From: Helicoverpa zea
Taxonomy: Eukaryota > Arthropoda > Insecta > Lepidoptera > Noctuidae
Assembly: GCF_022581195.2 (NCBI RefSeq)
Contig: NC_061459.1
Location: 4,340,001-4,404,000 of the forward strand
Direction: 5' to 3'
Length of the DNA: 64,000 nt
Shown here: in pieces, positions 28,301-38,907 of the stretch
Position numbering within the stretch: position 1 is the stretch's first letter
Layout of the letters: every line of letters begins with the position of its first letter
Program-made: the position numbers and the translations under genes
The notes under the pieces: model-generated
Databases searched by the model: none
What the model saw: only the letters and a program-made list of their open reading frames with translations
Told to the model about the DNA's origin: nothing

Positions 28301-30777
28301 CTGAAAAAAAAGACAATCAGGTATTTGGAATGCTAAATGCTTTGCTCAACAAGCGCAGGTTTGGTAGTGTTAATAGGTTTGTAAATAAAGTAGAAAATCC
28401 TATTTGGACAAGTAAAAATTTTGGTTTTGTTATTTTGTTTTGTACTACGGAATATTTTTAGGAAGATCACGGGAAAAATGAATACGACGGTAAATCCAAC
28501 GACGACCCGAAACAAAAACTAAATATAAATTTTCCATATAGGTTCATCGGTATTTTCCAAAGCTATAAATATATCCCACAATTTACTTCAGGATGATTTC
28601 TGTAAATAAAATACAGGTAGGTACTTAGTAATGTGAACAAAAGCGCTCTCTGAGTATTTAGCTATATAAAATTAGATACTTATATAGTTACTTAGTACTA
28701 AAGTAAATCTTAGTTAACAGCCTAACAACCACTCTACTATCATAAATATCGCGATTACAATTGACCTCGGAACACGGATTGATCTAATCTATAACTGACC
28801 ATTTCGAAATATTTGCTTATAAGTCATTTCTATTCATAAAAATTAGAATTATTAAAAAGAAAGTACGATTTCTGTAACACATCAATTTAACTAAGATTAT
28901 TTATTTTAACTTTCGATTAAAGGTGCATATAGAGAGAGCAACTATTTAGCATTGATCGGAGTCATTAAACTTAATATGTATCTCAGTTTCAATATCAAGT
29001 GAAAGACAAACATAATATCAACACAAGTGCGACGTATATAATCGCCTGGGAAACGACTAAAAGTCTTGTAGACACGACAAACGACAAAAAGTCGCGACAA
29101 AAAGAAGCAGTTACGCTACACTCGGTGCATTCGCTATCATAAATAGAATTTTTATGTTCTTTTTGATTGACAATGACGAACGGACGAAGTGAACGTCGAT
29201 TTACACTTGAACAGAACCAGCATTCGGCATAAATATGTCCAGTAACATACAAAAACATAGTGACATACAAACATGAAAGTATCCTAAACATGTTTACTTA
29301 TATTAATTGATTTAAAAACTTTAACACAGAGTGAAGTGTTTTAAACTTCTTTTAATAAAAAAGTTAAGTACAATTTCAAGAGATTTAACATTAGGAAATA
29401 GTCATTAAACTTCGCATTACATGTAATAAGTAGCAGCTAAATTACCTATTACACAAGTATTTCTATAGAACCCAGATACGTTAAGATCAATTTAGCGAGA
29501 AATTAGAAAAGTTTTTTAGAATTTACTATTTGAGCGTCTTATGCAACGTCCGTAGCCAGAATGCGTCGTGATTGCTATTCGTTCCGCGTTTTCATAGAAA
29601 GGTGTAAATAGCCTTCGTAAACAATGTATGATGCGTATTGTTTTGTAAGGAAAGCCTTGACATAAATTGATAGTAATATTGCATCTATAAGTTATTGATT
29701 GTATCGATTTATTTGAGATTCCGATTTCTTGATAAGAATTACCTAAAATTCTAATTTAGTAGTGCAGCAAAGGAAATGCAAAATCTGAACTAGGTGGGGA
29801 CCTAATTGTTTTATTGAAACGCAAAAGAATCCTTGATTGATTACCACGAGGTACGATCAATCTATAGATGTGAATTGAATAGGTACCTATGGCAATCCTT
29901 TGTTCTTCTAGCTTGTACTAACCAATAAGTAAATATGTATATAGGTATCAACCTCACAAACTAGCAAAAAACTGACTAGGATAAAACATATTTATTTTAG
30001 TGAACAAGAGAACAATTCAAGTGATTTAGAAATGTAAAAGTACTCCTAGCACTTTGCTAGTTGTAAATCATTTGCAATACACATTAATGTTAGGTAACGT
30101 AAGTTTTTCAGCGTACAAATACTTCGTCACTACGTACAATGCTGTGAAAGAGAGCAATGACCTTCTATAATATTTTAGCAAAAATTGACAAACACGTTTG
30201 TCGGTTGATTATTATGAAAGTACCTATAAAAGTGGACACCAGCCAGAAACCGTTCTTATTTTAAAATATTATGCGGATATCCAAAATTAATTGGTTCCAA
30301 GGTGAAAGAGAAGTTCGGAGACAACAGATTTAATTTTAATATTATTTTACTAATACGACAGCTCACTGTAAAGGTAATGTTAAAATAACAATGATGAGGA
30401 AAATCTATGAGGACAATCACTGGAGTTTCTGCGTCCACGGAAAATTAATGCTACATATTTATTAGTTAAATCATAATTTAAAAATACTATACACAAAAAT
30501 AACTGAGGTTTATTCTAAAATAAACCTTAAGTTTTAAACCTTAAGTTTTCCATATTTGAAAATATAAAAATTAAATACTCACTCGGAAACAATCATCAGA
30601 AACGCTGTAAACACTGACATCGACAGCCGACGACCCCACCATGTAGGCCTGGTCCATCTGCAGGGCCGTCATATTCAGCCCCTCGTACTCCTGCACCCCT
30701 GGGTCTTCCAGCCATGACCGCACCACTTCTTTGTACCACTGCCAAGTGTCATTCGATACCACCACAGAGTCATTCAT
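4339..30777 (-). CDS. Hgsnat: Heparan-alpha-glucosaminide N-acetyltransferase (HGSNAT), complete, 10 exons
   Basis: This is the lysosomal membrane enzyme that moves acetyl from cytosolic acetyl-CoA onto the terminal glucosamine of heparan sulfate. Coding exons in transcript order are 30583-30777, 24011-24141, 19857-19972, 12822-12978, 11845-12049, 8383-8550, 6290-6411, 5848-6017, 4913-5099 and 4339-4633. All junctions are GT-AG and keep phase, giving 1746 nt or 581 residues (human is about 635-663). Recognisable blocks: the lumenal domain ends in DPVDIYLP; then come ALDTFRG, VFMIFVNDGAGGYWWLEHATWNG (shown here only as a label for its conserved His221, the proposed acetylated histidine), GYLGPGG, GAAAYIDRLVLGE, DPEGLLG, LLGVQAG, INKNLW and NAIALYVGH. 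Several hydrophobic helices follow His221. Oddity: exon 1 starts MNDSVVVSNDTW with no signal peptide, although the N-terminal domain should be lumenal. A further upstream exon is possible. Confidence 0.95.
5122..5348. mobile_element. 227 bp MITE, copy 1 (TA-flanked, Tc1/mariner-type non-autonomous)
   Basis: The element begins TAGTTCGGCCATTCAGAGAA and ends with the inverse complement. Terminal inverted repeats are about 58 bp and TA flanks both sides (5120-5121, 5349-5350). It has no coding capacity. It lies in the HGSNAT intron, with its edge only 22 nt upstream of the acceptor of the 4913-5099 exon. The internal orientation matches copy 3. TA target duplication and non-autonomous structure suggest Tc1/mariner mobilisation, which is inference. 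Confidence 0.85.
5353..5466 (+). repeat. Interspersed repeat fragment (GCCGACCCCAACA family)
   Basis: The stretch contains CACTGGTACTCAGCTG and GACTGGAAGCCGACCCCAAC. The same words recur at about 40058-40137 (plus) and, inverted and partial, at about 56505-56560. I recall this as a common noctuid interspersed repeat tail, but the element class is not assigned. Confidence 0.6.
6843..7569 (+). repeat. 727 bp interspersed repeat, long copy A
   Basis: It starts TGTATGTCTCTACCAGACCT and ends GATGCCCTGCGGGGC, flanked by ATT-rich microsatellite DNA. It is nearly identical to 44559-45310. No open frame of note is present. The AT-microsatellite flanks and a shared 5' end among copies of different length suggest a SINE-like or non-LTR-derived element. 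It lies in an HGSNAT intron. Confidence 0.8.
7585..7793 (+). repeat. Short copy of the same interspersed repeat
   Basis: It shares the first roughly 210 bp with the long copies, then stops abruptly after GATGAAAAC and is followed by TTATTATTTT. It sits 15 bp downstream of copy A in the same orientation. It lacks the TTAA-containing 4 bp insertion of copy A, so it is not a simple duplicate of it. Confidence 0.75.
8690..8970 (-). repeat. Diverged repeat fragment with GTCAGACTCTTACTGACTAA
   Basis: The words GGTGAGGGAGTGTCAGACTC and CTTACTGACTAAAAACC resemble a widespread lepidopteran retroelement 3' end that I recall. The 102-codon minus frame over it (8698-9006) has no other support. Class and limits are uncertain. 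Confidence 0.35.
8971..11844. other. HGSNAT intron interior, no supported gene
   Basis: Open frames at 10094-10333 (plus) and 10178-10561 (minus) overlap each other and show no motif, signal peptide or promoter. Nothing else is recognised here. Confidence 0.4.
12313..12539. mobile_element. 227 bp MITE, copy 2
   Basis: It has the same length and terminal repeats as copy 1, with TA at 12311-12312 and 12540-12541. It is inverted relative to copy 1. It lies in the HGSNAT intron between the 12822-12978 and 11845-12049 exons, about 263 bp from the downstream acceptor. Confidence 0.85.
14352..17340 (+). CDS. Carboxylesterase-like protein lacking the catalytic serine, complete, 3 exons
   Basis: The exons are 14352-14534, 15761-16971 and 17133-17340. 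They join in phase to 1602 nt, 533 residues, the usual length for insect carboxyl/cholinesterases. A signal peptide is seen (MEKTLLCVLFFVANVFS). Family blocks are FLGVPYAQVDPEDPFG, DCLALNIYVP, oxyanion-loop HGG at 122-124, VTVNYRLGPYGF, NQGLKDQ and ALAWIRKNIGAFGGNP. The nucleophile elbow reads GQDAG, so Asp202 stands where the catalytic Ser of GxSxG belongs. The triad acid candidate Glu325 (LTSQE) and His426 (GAGHSSEL) are kept. The protein is therefore probably secreted and non-hydrolytic, like other inactive family members that bind ligands or partners. It is nested antisense in HGSNAT intron 3. A MITE ends 26 nt before the exon 2 acceptor. Confidence 0.9.
15508..15734. mobile_element. 227 bp MITE, copy 3
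   Basis: It has the same length and ends as copies 1, 2 and 4, with TA at 15506-15507 and 15735-15736. One terminal base differs (CCGAACTT at the right end). It lies inside the carboxylesterase intron 1 and stops 26 nt before the exon 2 acceptor at 15760. Confidence 0.85.
18485..18776 (+). CDS. Candidate small single-exon gene with TATA box (67 codons)
   Basis: A TATAAATA lies at 18485-18492 and an open frame runs from 18573 to 18776. The peptide has a basic N-terminus (MPKKVSTTASTPF), a hydrophobic stretch at about residues 13-26 (FSYIFIYITIIFYR) and an acidic, Asp-rich C-terminal half. It could be a small signal-anchored or secreted peptide. I recognise no family, and an earlier ATG at 18544 precedes the frame. 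It may be chance; it sits in the HGSNAT intron, downstream of the carboxylesterase. Confidence 0.2.
22133..23852. mobile_element. 1.72 kb foldback-type element with 223 bp inverted ends
   Basis: 22133-22355 and 23630-23852 are near-perfect inverse complements, beginning TAGTCCCCAGGCCGGCGAAC. Flanks on both sides read TAT, giving a 2-3 bp target duplication. The interior has no coding frame beyond 60 codons. It is built from a degenerate tandem repeat (separate entry). Long ends and no gene indicate a non-autonomous DNA element; the superfamily is not assigned. It lies in HGSNAT intron 2 (between exons 24011-24141 and 19857-19972). Confidence 0.8.
22655..23600 (+). repeat. Degenerate ~155 bp tandem repeat inside the foldback element
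   Basis: The phrase CCAATTnTTAGTACTTTAnAAG and variants recur at about 22655, 22810, 22966, 23112, 23267, 23417 and 23567, a period of 145-157 bp. The linked phrase TTTTTAAGCGCAACATTTTG recurs before several of them. Copies diverge strongly, so amplification was old. Confidence 0.7.
24340..24375. repeat. Perfect 17 bp hairpin with 2 nt loop
   Basis: AAAAGTTTGCAGTGTGC is followed by CC and then its exact inverse complement. It sits in HGSNAT intron 1, about 200 bp from the exon at 24011-24141. Its function is unknown; it could be a remnant of an inverted-repeat element. Confidence 0.7.
25188..25375 (+). repeat. Retroelement 3' tail fragment (CCGCGGTTTCACCCGCGTCC)
   Basis: The words CCGCGGTTTCACCCGCGTCC, GCTAAATCGGTTCAACCG and TTGAGTTATAA match my memory of the 3' end of RTE-type non-LTR elements in Lepidoptera. 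A related tail sits at 38704-38907. Confidence 0.55.
25881..26048 (+). CDS. Candidate small secreted or membrane peptide gene (55 codons)
   Basis: The frame opens at ATG 25881 and stops at 26046-26048. Residues 1-24 form a convincing signal peptide or membrane segment (MTYFNTLLHSICFVMVLHVV then LVHC). Residues 25-38 are a highly charged segment (GPRKARQRRREEEA). Residues 40-54 form a second very hydrophobic stretch (FFINIIIVLIILFYF). AATAAA lies at 26223-26228, about 175 bp after the stop. The local upstream sequence is less AT-rich than the surrounding intron. I know no family with this layout, and a minimal ATG-TAG lies 10 bp upstream. It lies in HGSNAT intron 1 on the opposite strand. Confidence 0.35.
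   Translation: MTYFNTLLHSICFVMVLHVVLVHCGPRKARQRRREEEANFFINIIIVLIILFYFS
26230..30582. other. HGSNAT intron 1 interior, nothing recognised
   Basis: This AT-rich intron sequence has only scattered short frames and no family motifs. No RNA gene was seen. Confidence 0.4.
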
Positions 30778-30970
30778 CTTTACACACGAAACGTTTCAGA
30801 CTTCTTCAATCCAAAGTAGTCAAAACTTCACTTTTAATCGAAATACATTTTTCACTGAACTTCAAAATGTTTAACTGTTAAACGCGTCCGTCTGCCCGTC
30901 AGGCTTGTATGTGACTGAGCGACTAACCGGCTCCGCGTCGCGTCTCCATACAAGACCATATAAATAATAA
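30778..30970 (-). promoter_or_regulatory. Putative HGSNAT 5' UTR and promoter
   Basis: Just upstream of the HGSNAT start codon the sequence becomes richer in CG dinucleotides (about 30880-30950). A TATA-like TTTATATGG on the minus strand lies near 30957-30965. This would place transcription start near 30930. It is inferred from position and composition only. Confidence 0.3.
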
Positions 30971-33572
30971 GCTTTCTGCAACGCGATCTGGAAATCTTCA
31001 ACAATTAGATGAAAGCGCGACAGTCAGTGCGTTTACCTGAGCGTCATCAGGTTCCCACGATTTGTTTGTTTTTATTACTTGTTTGTCTATTGTTAATTGA
31101 TCTCTTGTTGACCTCTTTGGTCAACGAACTATTATTGCAAACTGCCTTTTTATGCGAGGATTTTGTTCAATGAATCTTTTCAAAAGATAATTGTGTTCTA
31201 CATCATCAAAATTAGTAATCAGAAGAGTAGACAATGGTCTCCCGTTTAATATAACAAAAGTCAGAACACAAAGGGGTTACGTGAATGAACATTAAGCGAC
31301 AGTAAATCACAGTAAAATTATTATGATTTTCCGGACGTTTCTCCTTAACCTGTCAGTCTCTTAGCAGTTCAGTGCTCCTCCTCCGAAAAAGGGAACAATC
31401 TCATTAACAAATTCGTTTCTTCGGACTCTAGAAACCTGTACGCATCAAGTAATGCAGAAACTATTTCCTTCACTTCCGATGTTATTTTTCTCAAGCATGT
31501 TTAGGATATTTCTCATGCGACTAACTTTCAATACATGTTTAATTCATTAGTTGTTATGTATCGTATTCATTAGAATGTATTTAAGTAAACATGGAAGATT
31601 GACAATACGACAATTCTTGACTCAAGAAGTTGTTTAATTATCAGTCAAATCAGTTCATAAAAGACATTCTTTCTTATCGTTCGCCCCTGACTGTACGAAT
31701 GAGGTGTTGGACGACAGTGTCCTCCTAAAATAATCTTACCTTAATTTAGTTGCCAGATACCAGATTCTCACGCTAATCATATTGGTGATTCATCCTACTT
31801 GAAGTCTCTAATCATCATAATCAGTATCAGGACTGGCCACTAACTATTTAAGAACTAGAACATAGTCAGAGAGCAAAAAATCAAATTTAACAGATTTCTT
31901 TAATTCAATCTTCTTGCCGCACTCATCAACATTCTACAAGTCCTAACTAACTGGTCCAACTACTAGAAGTACTGGTGCCGACATCCGCGCATCAATGATA
32001 ACAAAACCATTAAAAAGCCGGTCTTCTAAATACGCTACGAATTCTGTAAATTCTTCTGAGTATCTATGACTTGGTTCCTCCCACTGTGTCGTCGCCAACG
32101 AGGGATGATTACTTCTAACATCTAGATTAAAAGTTGCTTACATCTTGACTTTACGCAATAAAGGGGTTATATATTTTTTCTAATCGGCCCAGGAGTTCCT
32201 AAGATCGCATTTAATATAATTCTTCTCCTCGATAATATTATACCAAAAGGGATATCACCAAACACGTACGTAAGGTTTACTGATTACCTATTGTCATTTA
32301 CAATAAGAGAGATATAGAGATTCAATGAAAATAATGAACTAAATATAAAACAACGGGAGGTCAAACAATGGTATGGCTTAATCATATTACAATAATTCAA
32401 CAATTCTTTATAAATTGAAATAATTTATGATGACGATATACATAAGAGCTGCATTTGCCCCACGAGTAACTAAATCAATATTTTAACGAACTGACAGCAT
32501 TTGATTCTAAAATAGAGGATGCGCCAACGAACGAAGTGTGCACTTAAGTAAAATAATTGGATTATCCAATCAATGCCTCTGATCTAATGATTTATAAGTA
32601 TTTTCGAGTTTGTAATTAATGTAGAGGTAGATCATGAAGTTCAACATACCGTACAGTTTTTATGCAATAACTATAAGAATAGAGAACATCTGCGCGACTA
32701 GGACATAGAAAGTTAAAATTGGCAATGTAAATTATTTGAAAAATACTGAATTCAATACTGCTATTGTATTGTCCATCTTCAGGGAAGACAGATCAATGGA
32801 ATTGCGAATATACTTTTAGATACGCTTCAGTCAGGGGAGAAGATATATTTTCATTCAGCTTGAAAATGATTAAAAAGTAAATTAAATTAAATTCCAGGTT
32901 CCTAATACCAGTCCCATCCCCTTCGTTATAATCGTAATAAATATTTATACTAAGGTAAGAATGATCATCAATAATCTGTTCGGTATTTTCAACCTGTCCA
33001 AGTATTTAATTAGTTTCTATCTAATGAACATTTCCTTTAAAGTCAAATTAAATAAGTATAAAACCCTATATTAATACGGACATATTATACCTTCCCGACT
33101 ATGAACCTAGCTAGGATATAACAATTGCCCAGTTTCAAGAACTCAGAGATTGCCAGTTATCCTTCGATCATTAAATTGCACTGGTCCGATTAGATCTCGC
33201 CCGTCAAGAAAATAAACGTCTTATGAGTTCTAGTTCCTCTTTCTCTTAGATAATTTTGATATACACACTGTTCTTGACGTGTATTTTTTACACTTGTTTT
33301 AAGTACTTTGTTTTGTGATTTTTTTTGGTATGTCATTAATGGAAAGGTCTCGTCAATACGAATAATATAAGCAAAAATAAGAGTTAGTTTATAAATTCCA
33401 TTGTCGAGATCCCTCGACCTTCTCTGGTCTCCATCATCCAGTCAGCTCCAAACCTTCACTTTGAATAGTGCTATCAAGCATTAACCTGAGTGTCAAGTTT
33501 TGACCCTACGTTCCGCCCATCATCAGACTCTGACCTGATGACAATGGACATAAACGGCTAGCTCTTGCACCA
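30971..33572. other. Intergenic stretch upstream of HGSNAT, nothing recognised
   Basis: There are no frames of note on either strand and no repeat shared with the rest of the window. The minisatellite begins at its right edge. Confidence 0.45.
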
Positions 33573-35745
33573 CATGTACTCCGTTATGTACTGCCCCTAT
33601 GTACTACATTATGTACTGCCTCTATGTACTACATTATGAACTGCCTCTATGTACTACATTATGTACTGCCTCAATATACTCCATTATGTACTGTCCCTAT
33701 GTACTACATTATGCACTGCCTCTATATACTACATTATATACTGCCTCTATGTACTACATTATGTACTGCCTCTATGTACTACATTATGTACTGCCTCTAT
33801 GTACTACATTATGTACTGCCTCTATATACTACATTATGTACTACATTATGTACTGCCTCTATGTACTACATTATGAACTGCCTCTATGTACTACATTATG
33901 TACTGCCTCTATGTACTACATTATGTTCTACCTCTATATACTATATTATGTACTGCCTCTATATACTCCATTATGTACTGCCTCTATGTACTACATTATG
34001 AACTGCCTCTATGTACTACATTATGTACTGCCTCTATATACTCCATTATGTACTGTCCCTATGTACTACATTATGTACTGCCTCTATATACTACATTATG
34101 AACTGCCTCTATATACTCCATTATGTACTGTCCCTATGTACTACATTATGTACTGCCTCTATGTACTACATTATGTACTGCCTCTATATACTACATTATG
34201 TACTGCCTCTATATACTCCATTATGTACTACATTATGTACTGCCTCTATGTACTACATTATGTACTGCCTCTATGTACTACATTATGTACTGCCTCTATG
34301 TACTACATTATGTACTGCCTCTATATACTACATTACGTACTACATTATGTACTGCCTCTATATACTACATTATGTACTGCCTCTATGTACTGCCTCTATA
34401 TACTACATTATGTAGTACATTATGTACTGCCTCTATGTACTCCATTATGGATTGCCTCTATATACTACATTATGTACTGCCTCTATATACTCCATTATGT
34501 ACTGTCCCTATGTACTACATTACGTACTCCATTATGTACTGCCTCTATGTACTACATTATGTTCTGCTCCTATGTACTCCATTATGTACCTCCCATATGT
34601 ACTACATTATGTACTGTCCCTATGTACTACATTATGTACTGTCCCTATGTACTACATTATGTACTGCCTCTATGTACTACATTATGTACTGCCTCTATGT
34701 ACTACATTATGTACTGCCTCTATATACTCCATTATGTACTACATTATGTACTGCCTCTATGTACTATATTATGTACTGCCTCTATATACTCCATTATGTA
34801 CTACATTATGTACTTCCTCTATATACTGCCTCTATATACTACATTATGTACTGCCTCTATATACTACATTATGTACTGCCTCTATGTACTACATTATGTA
34901 CTGCCTCTATGTACTACATTATGTACTTCCTCTATATACTACATTATGTACTGCCTCTATATACTACATTATGTTCTGCTCCTATGTACTCCATTATGTA
35001 CTTCCCATATGTACTACATTATGTACTGCCTCTATGTACTACATTATATACTGCCTCTATTATGTACTGCCTCTATATACTACATTATGTACTGCCTCTA
35101 TATACTCCATTATGTACTACATTATGTACTGCCTCTATGTACTACATTATGTACTGTCCCTATGTACTACATTATGTACTTCCCATATGTACTACATTAT
35201 GTACTGCCTCTATGTACTACATTATATACTGCCTCTATTATGTACTGCCTCTATATACTACATTATGTACTGCCTCTATATACTCCATTATGTACTACAT
35301 TATGTACTGCCTCTATGTACTACATTATGTACTGCCTCTATGTACTACATTATGTACTGCCTCTATATACTTCATTATGTACTGCCTCTATATACTACAT
35401 TATAAACTTCCTCTATATACTACATTATGTACTGCCTCTATATACTACATTATGTTCTACCTCTATATACTACATTATGTACTGCCTCTATGTACTAAAT
35501 TAAGTACTGCCTCTATATACTACATTATGTACTGCCTCTATGTACTACATTATGTACTGCCTCTATATACTCCATTATGTACTGCCTCTATGTACTACAT
35601 TATGTACTGCCTCTATGTACTACATTATGTACTGCCTCTATATACTACATTATGTACTGCCTCTATATACTCCATTATGTACTGCCTCTATGTACTACAT
35701 TATGTACTGCCTCTATGTACTACATTATGTACTTCCTCTATACAA
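33573..35745 (+). repeat. 25 bp minisatellite, block 1
   Basis: The basic unit joins GTACTGCCTCTATGTACTAC to ATTAT (25 bp). Common variants have TATATAC for TATGTAC, CTCC for CTAC, TGTCCC for TGCCTC, and a 9-10 bp shorter unit (CTGCCTCTATTATGTAC). The unit has no stop codon in the plus frames and 25 is not a multiple of 3. All three plus frames therefore stay open and read the same circularly permuted 25-residue peptide, producing false frames of hundreds of codons. Confidence 0.95.
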
Positions 35746-35747
35746 GC

Positions 35748-36137
35748 TGTTGATTTGCATCCGTGCCATATTCAAGGAGGTAATTATGCTAATGATTCTT
35801 GACCCAAATCAATAAAAAAAATTGGTACGTAATTTTTTTTCTTTATTTTTTTTTTCGGAATTTCGTAAATGTCATCTAGCCTTATTTAAACTTGGCGCGT
35901 ATGTTACTGGCGTTAAAACCGTGCTGCACCCTCACACAAACGCAAACACAAAGCATACGCTACGATCACTCATAAATTTCATTCATAAAATTGGATTACT
36001 TCAGAAATACCACGACATTGCAATGACAAAAAAATCAGTGCATATTAGTTATTTCCCATCTACTGTAATTCCAATCGATTATTTACGTATTGTATGTCCT
36101 CCTCCTGAACTATGGCACAAATGCAAATCAACACCTT
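35748..36137. mobile_element. ~390 bp terminal-inverted-repeat element inserted in the minisatellite
   Basis: The left end reads TACAAGCTGTTGATTTGCAT and the right end is the inverse complement of TACAAGGTGTTGATTTGCAT. Similarity continues for about 35 bp (GTGCCATA, AGGAGG). Both sides are flanked by TA or TATA, which the array itself contains, so the duplication length cannot be fixed. There is no transposase frame, so it is non-autonomous. Confidence 0.75.
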
Positions 36138-38703
36138 GTATACTACATTATGTACTGCCTCTATGTACTACATAATGTTCTGCTCCTATGTACTCCATTA
36201 TGTACTTCCCATATGTACTACATTATGTACTGCCTCTATGTACTACATTATATACTGCCTCTATTATGTACTGCCTCTATGTACTACATTATGTACTGTC
36301 CCTATGTACTACATTATGTACTACATTATGTTCTGCTCCTATGTACTCCATTATGTACTTCCCATATGTACTACATTATGTACTGCCTCTATGTACTACA
36401 TTATATACTGCCTCTATTATGTACTGCCTCTATATACTACATTATGTACTGCCTCTATATACTCCATTATGTACTACATTATGTACTGCCTCTATGTACT
36501 ACATTATGTACTGCCTCTATACACTACATTATGTACTGCCTCTATATACTACATTATGTACTGCCTCTATATACTACATTATATACTGCCTCTATTATGT
36601 ACTGCCTCTATATACTACATTATGTACTGCCTCTATATACTCCATTATGTACTACATTATGTACTGCCTCTATGTACTACATTATGTACTGCCTCTATAC
36701 ACTACATTATGTACTGCCTCTATATACTACATTATGTACTGCCTCTATGTACTACATTATATACTGCCTCTATTATGTACTGCCTCTATATACTACATTA
36801 TGTACTGCCTCTATATACTCCATTATGTACTACATTATGTACTGCCTCTATGTACTACATTATGTACTGCCTCTATACACTACATTATGTACTGCCTCTA
36901 TATACTACATTATGTACTGCCTCTATATACTACATTATGTACTGCCTCTATGTACTACATTATGTACTGCCTCTATGTACTACATTATGTACTGCCTCTA
37001 TGTACTACATTATGTACTGCCTCTATTATGTACTGCCTCTATGTACTACATTATGTACTGTCCCTATGTACTACATTATGTACTGCCTCTATGTACTACA
37101 TTATGTTCTGCCTCTATATACTACATTATGTACTGCCTCTATATACTCCATTATGTACTATCCCTATGAACTCCATTATGTACTGCCTCTATGTACTACA
37201 TTATGTACTGTCCCTATGTACTACATTATGTACTTCCCATATGTACTACATTATGTACTGCCTCTATGTACTACATTATATACTGCCTCTATTATGTACT
37301 GCCTCTATATACTACATTATGTACTGCCTCTATATACTCCATTATGTACTACATTATGTACTGCCTCTATGTACTACATTATGTACTGCCTCTATGTACT
37401 ACATTATGTACTGCCTCTATATACTACATTATGTACTGCCTCTATATACTCCATTATGTACTATCCCTATGAACTCCATTATGTACTGCCTCTATGTACT
37501 ACATTATGTACTGTCCCTATGTACTACATTATGTACTTCCCATATGTACTACATTATGTACTGCCTCTATGTACTACATTATATACTGCCTCTATTATGT
37601 ACTGCCTCTATATACTACATTATGTACTGCCTCTATATACTCCATTATGTACTGCCTCTATGTACTACATTATGTACTGCCTCTATGTACTACATTATGT
37701 ACTGCCTCTATATACTACATTATGTACTGCCTCTATATACTACATTATGTACTTCCTCTATATACTACATTATGTACTGCCTCTATGTACTAAATTATGT
37801 ACTGCCTCTATATACTACATTATGTACTGCCTCTATGTACTACATTATGTACTGCCTCTATATACTCCATTATGTACTACATTATGTACTGCCTCTATGT
37901 ACTACATTATGTACTGCCTCTATGTACTACATTATGTACTGCCTCTATATACTACATTATGTACTGCCTCTATATACTACATTATGTACTGCCTCTATGT
38001 ACTACATTATGTACTGCTCCTATGTACTCCATTATGTACTTCCCATATGTACTACATTATGTACTGCCTCTATGTACTACATTATATACTGCCTCTATTA
38101 TGTACTGCCTCTATGTACTACATTATGTACTGTCCCTATGTACTACATTATGTACTACATTATGTTCTGCTCCTATGTACTCCATTATGTACTTCCCATA
38201 TGTACTACATTATGTACTGCCTCTATGTACTACATTATATACTGCCTCTATTATGTACTGCCTCTATATACTACATTATGTACTGCCTCTATATACTCCA
38301 TTATGTACTACATTATGTACTGCCTCTATGTACTACATTATGTACTGCCTCTATGTACTACATTATGTACTGCCTCTATATACTCCATTATGTACTGCCC
38401 CTATGTACTCCATAATGTACTGTCCCTATGTACTCCATTATGTACTGTCCCTATGTACTACATTATGTACTCCATTATGTACTGTCCCTATGCACTACAG
38501 TATGTACTGTCCCTATGTACTCCATTATGTACTGCCCCTTTGTACTACATTATGTACTGCCCCTATGTACTACATTATGTACTGCCCCTTATATACTCCA
38601 TTATGTACTTCCCCACATGTACTCCATTATGTGCCGCCCCTATGTTCTCCATTATGTACTGCCCCTATGTACTACATTATGTACTGCCTCTATATACTCC
38701 ACT
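36138..38703 (+). repeat. 25 bp minisatellite, block 2, with higher-order repeats
   Basis: This is the same unit as block 1. Marker variants recur in fixed order: ACTTCCCATATGTACTAC followed about 60 bp later by the short unit CTGCCTCTATTATGTACTGC. Examples begin near 36206, 36358, 37232, 37546, 38039 and 38191. The segment from 37146 repeats about 303 bp later at 37449. The segment starting near 36184 closely matches that starting near 38021. Units near the right edge (38400-38700) are more diverged (GCCCCTATG, TTCTCC). Confidence 0.95.
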
Positions 38704-38907
38704 AGCCGTTTTCCCGCGGTTTTACCCGCGTCCCGTGGTAACTACTGCCCGTACCGGGATAAAATATAGCCTATGTTACTCGTGGATAATGTAGCTTTCG
38801 AATGGTGAAAGAATTTTTAAAAACGGTCCTGTAGTTTTTGAGCCTATTCATTACAACCAAACAAACAAACAAACAAAGTTTTCCTCTTTATAATTTTAGT
38901 ATAGATT
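38704..38907 (+). mobile_element. Retroelement 3' tail inserted in the minisatellite
   Basis: It contains CCCGCGGTTTTACCCGCGTC, GGGATAAAATATAGCCTATG and (CAAA)n, ending TATAATTTTAGTATAGAT. I recall these words as a lepidopteran RTE-type non-LTR 3' end. The minisatellite resumes directly after it. Confidence 0.6.

Noticed and set aside
35822..36175. 117-codon frame between minisatellite blocks
   Set aside because: It spans the inverted-repeat element and runs into the satellite; no transposase motif is present.
33599..38794. Open frames of 302-868 codons on the plus strand read as long Tyr/Cys-rich proteins
   Set aside because: They are a by-product of a stop-free 25 bp tandem repeat; all three frames give the same peptide and no start context, domain or promoter is seen.
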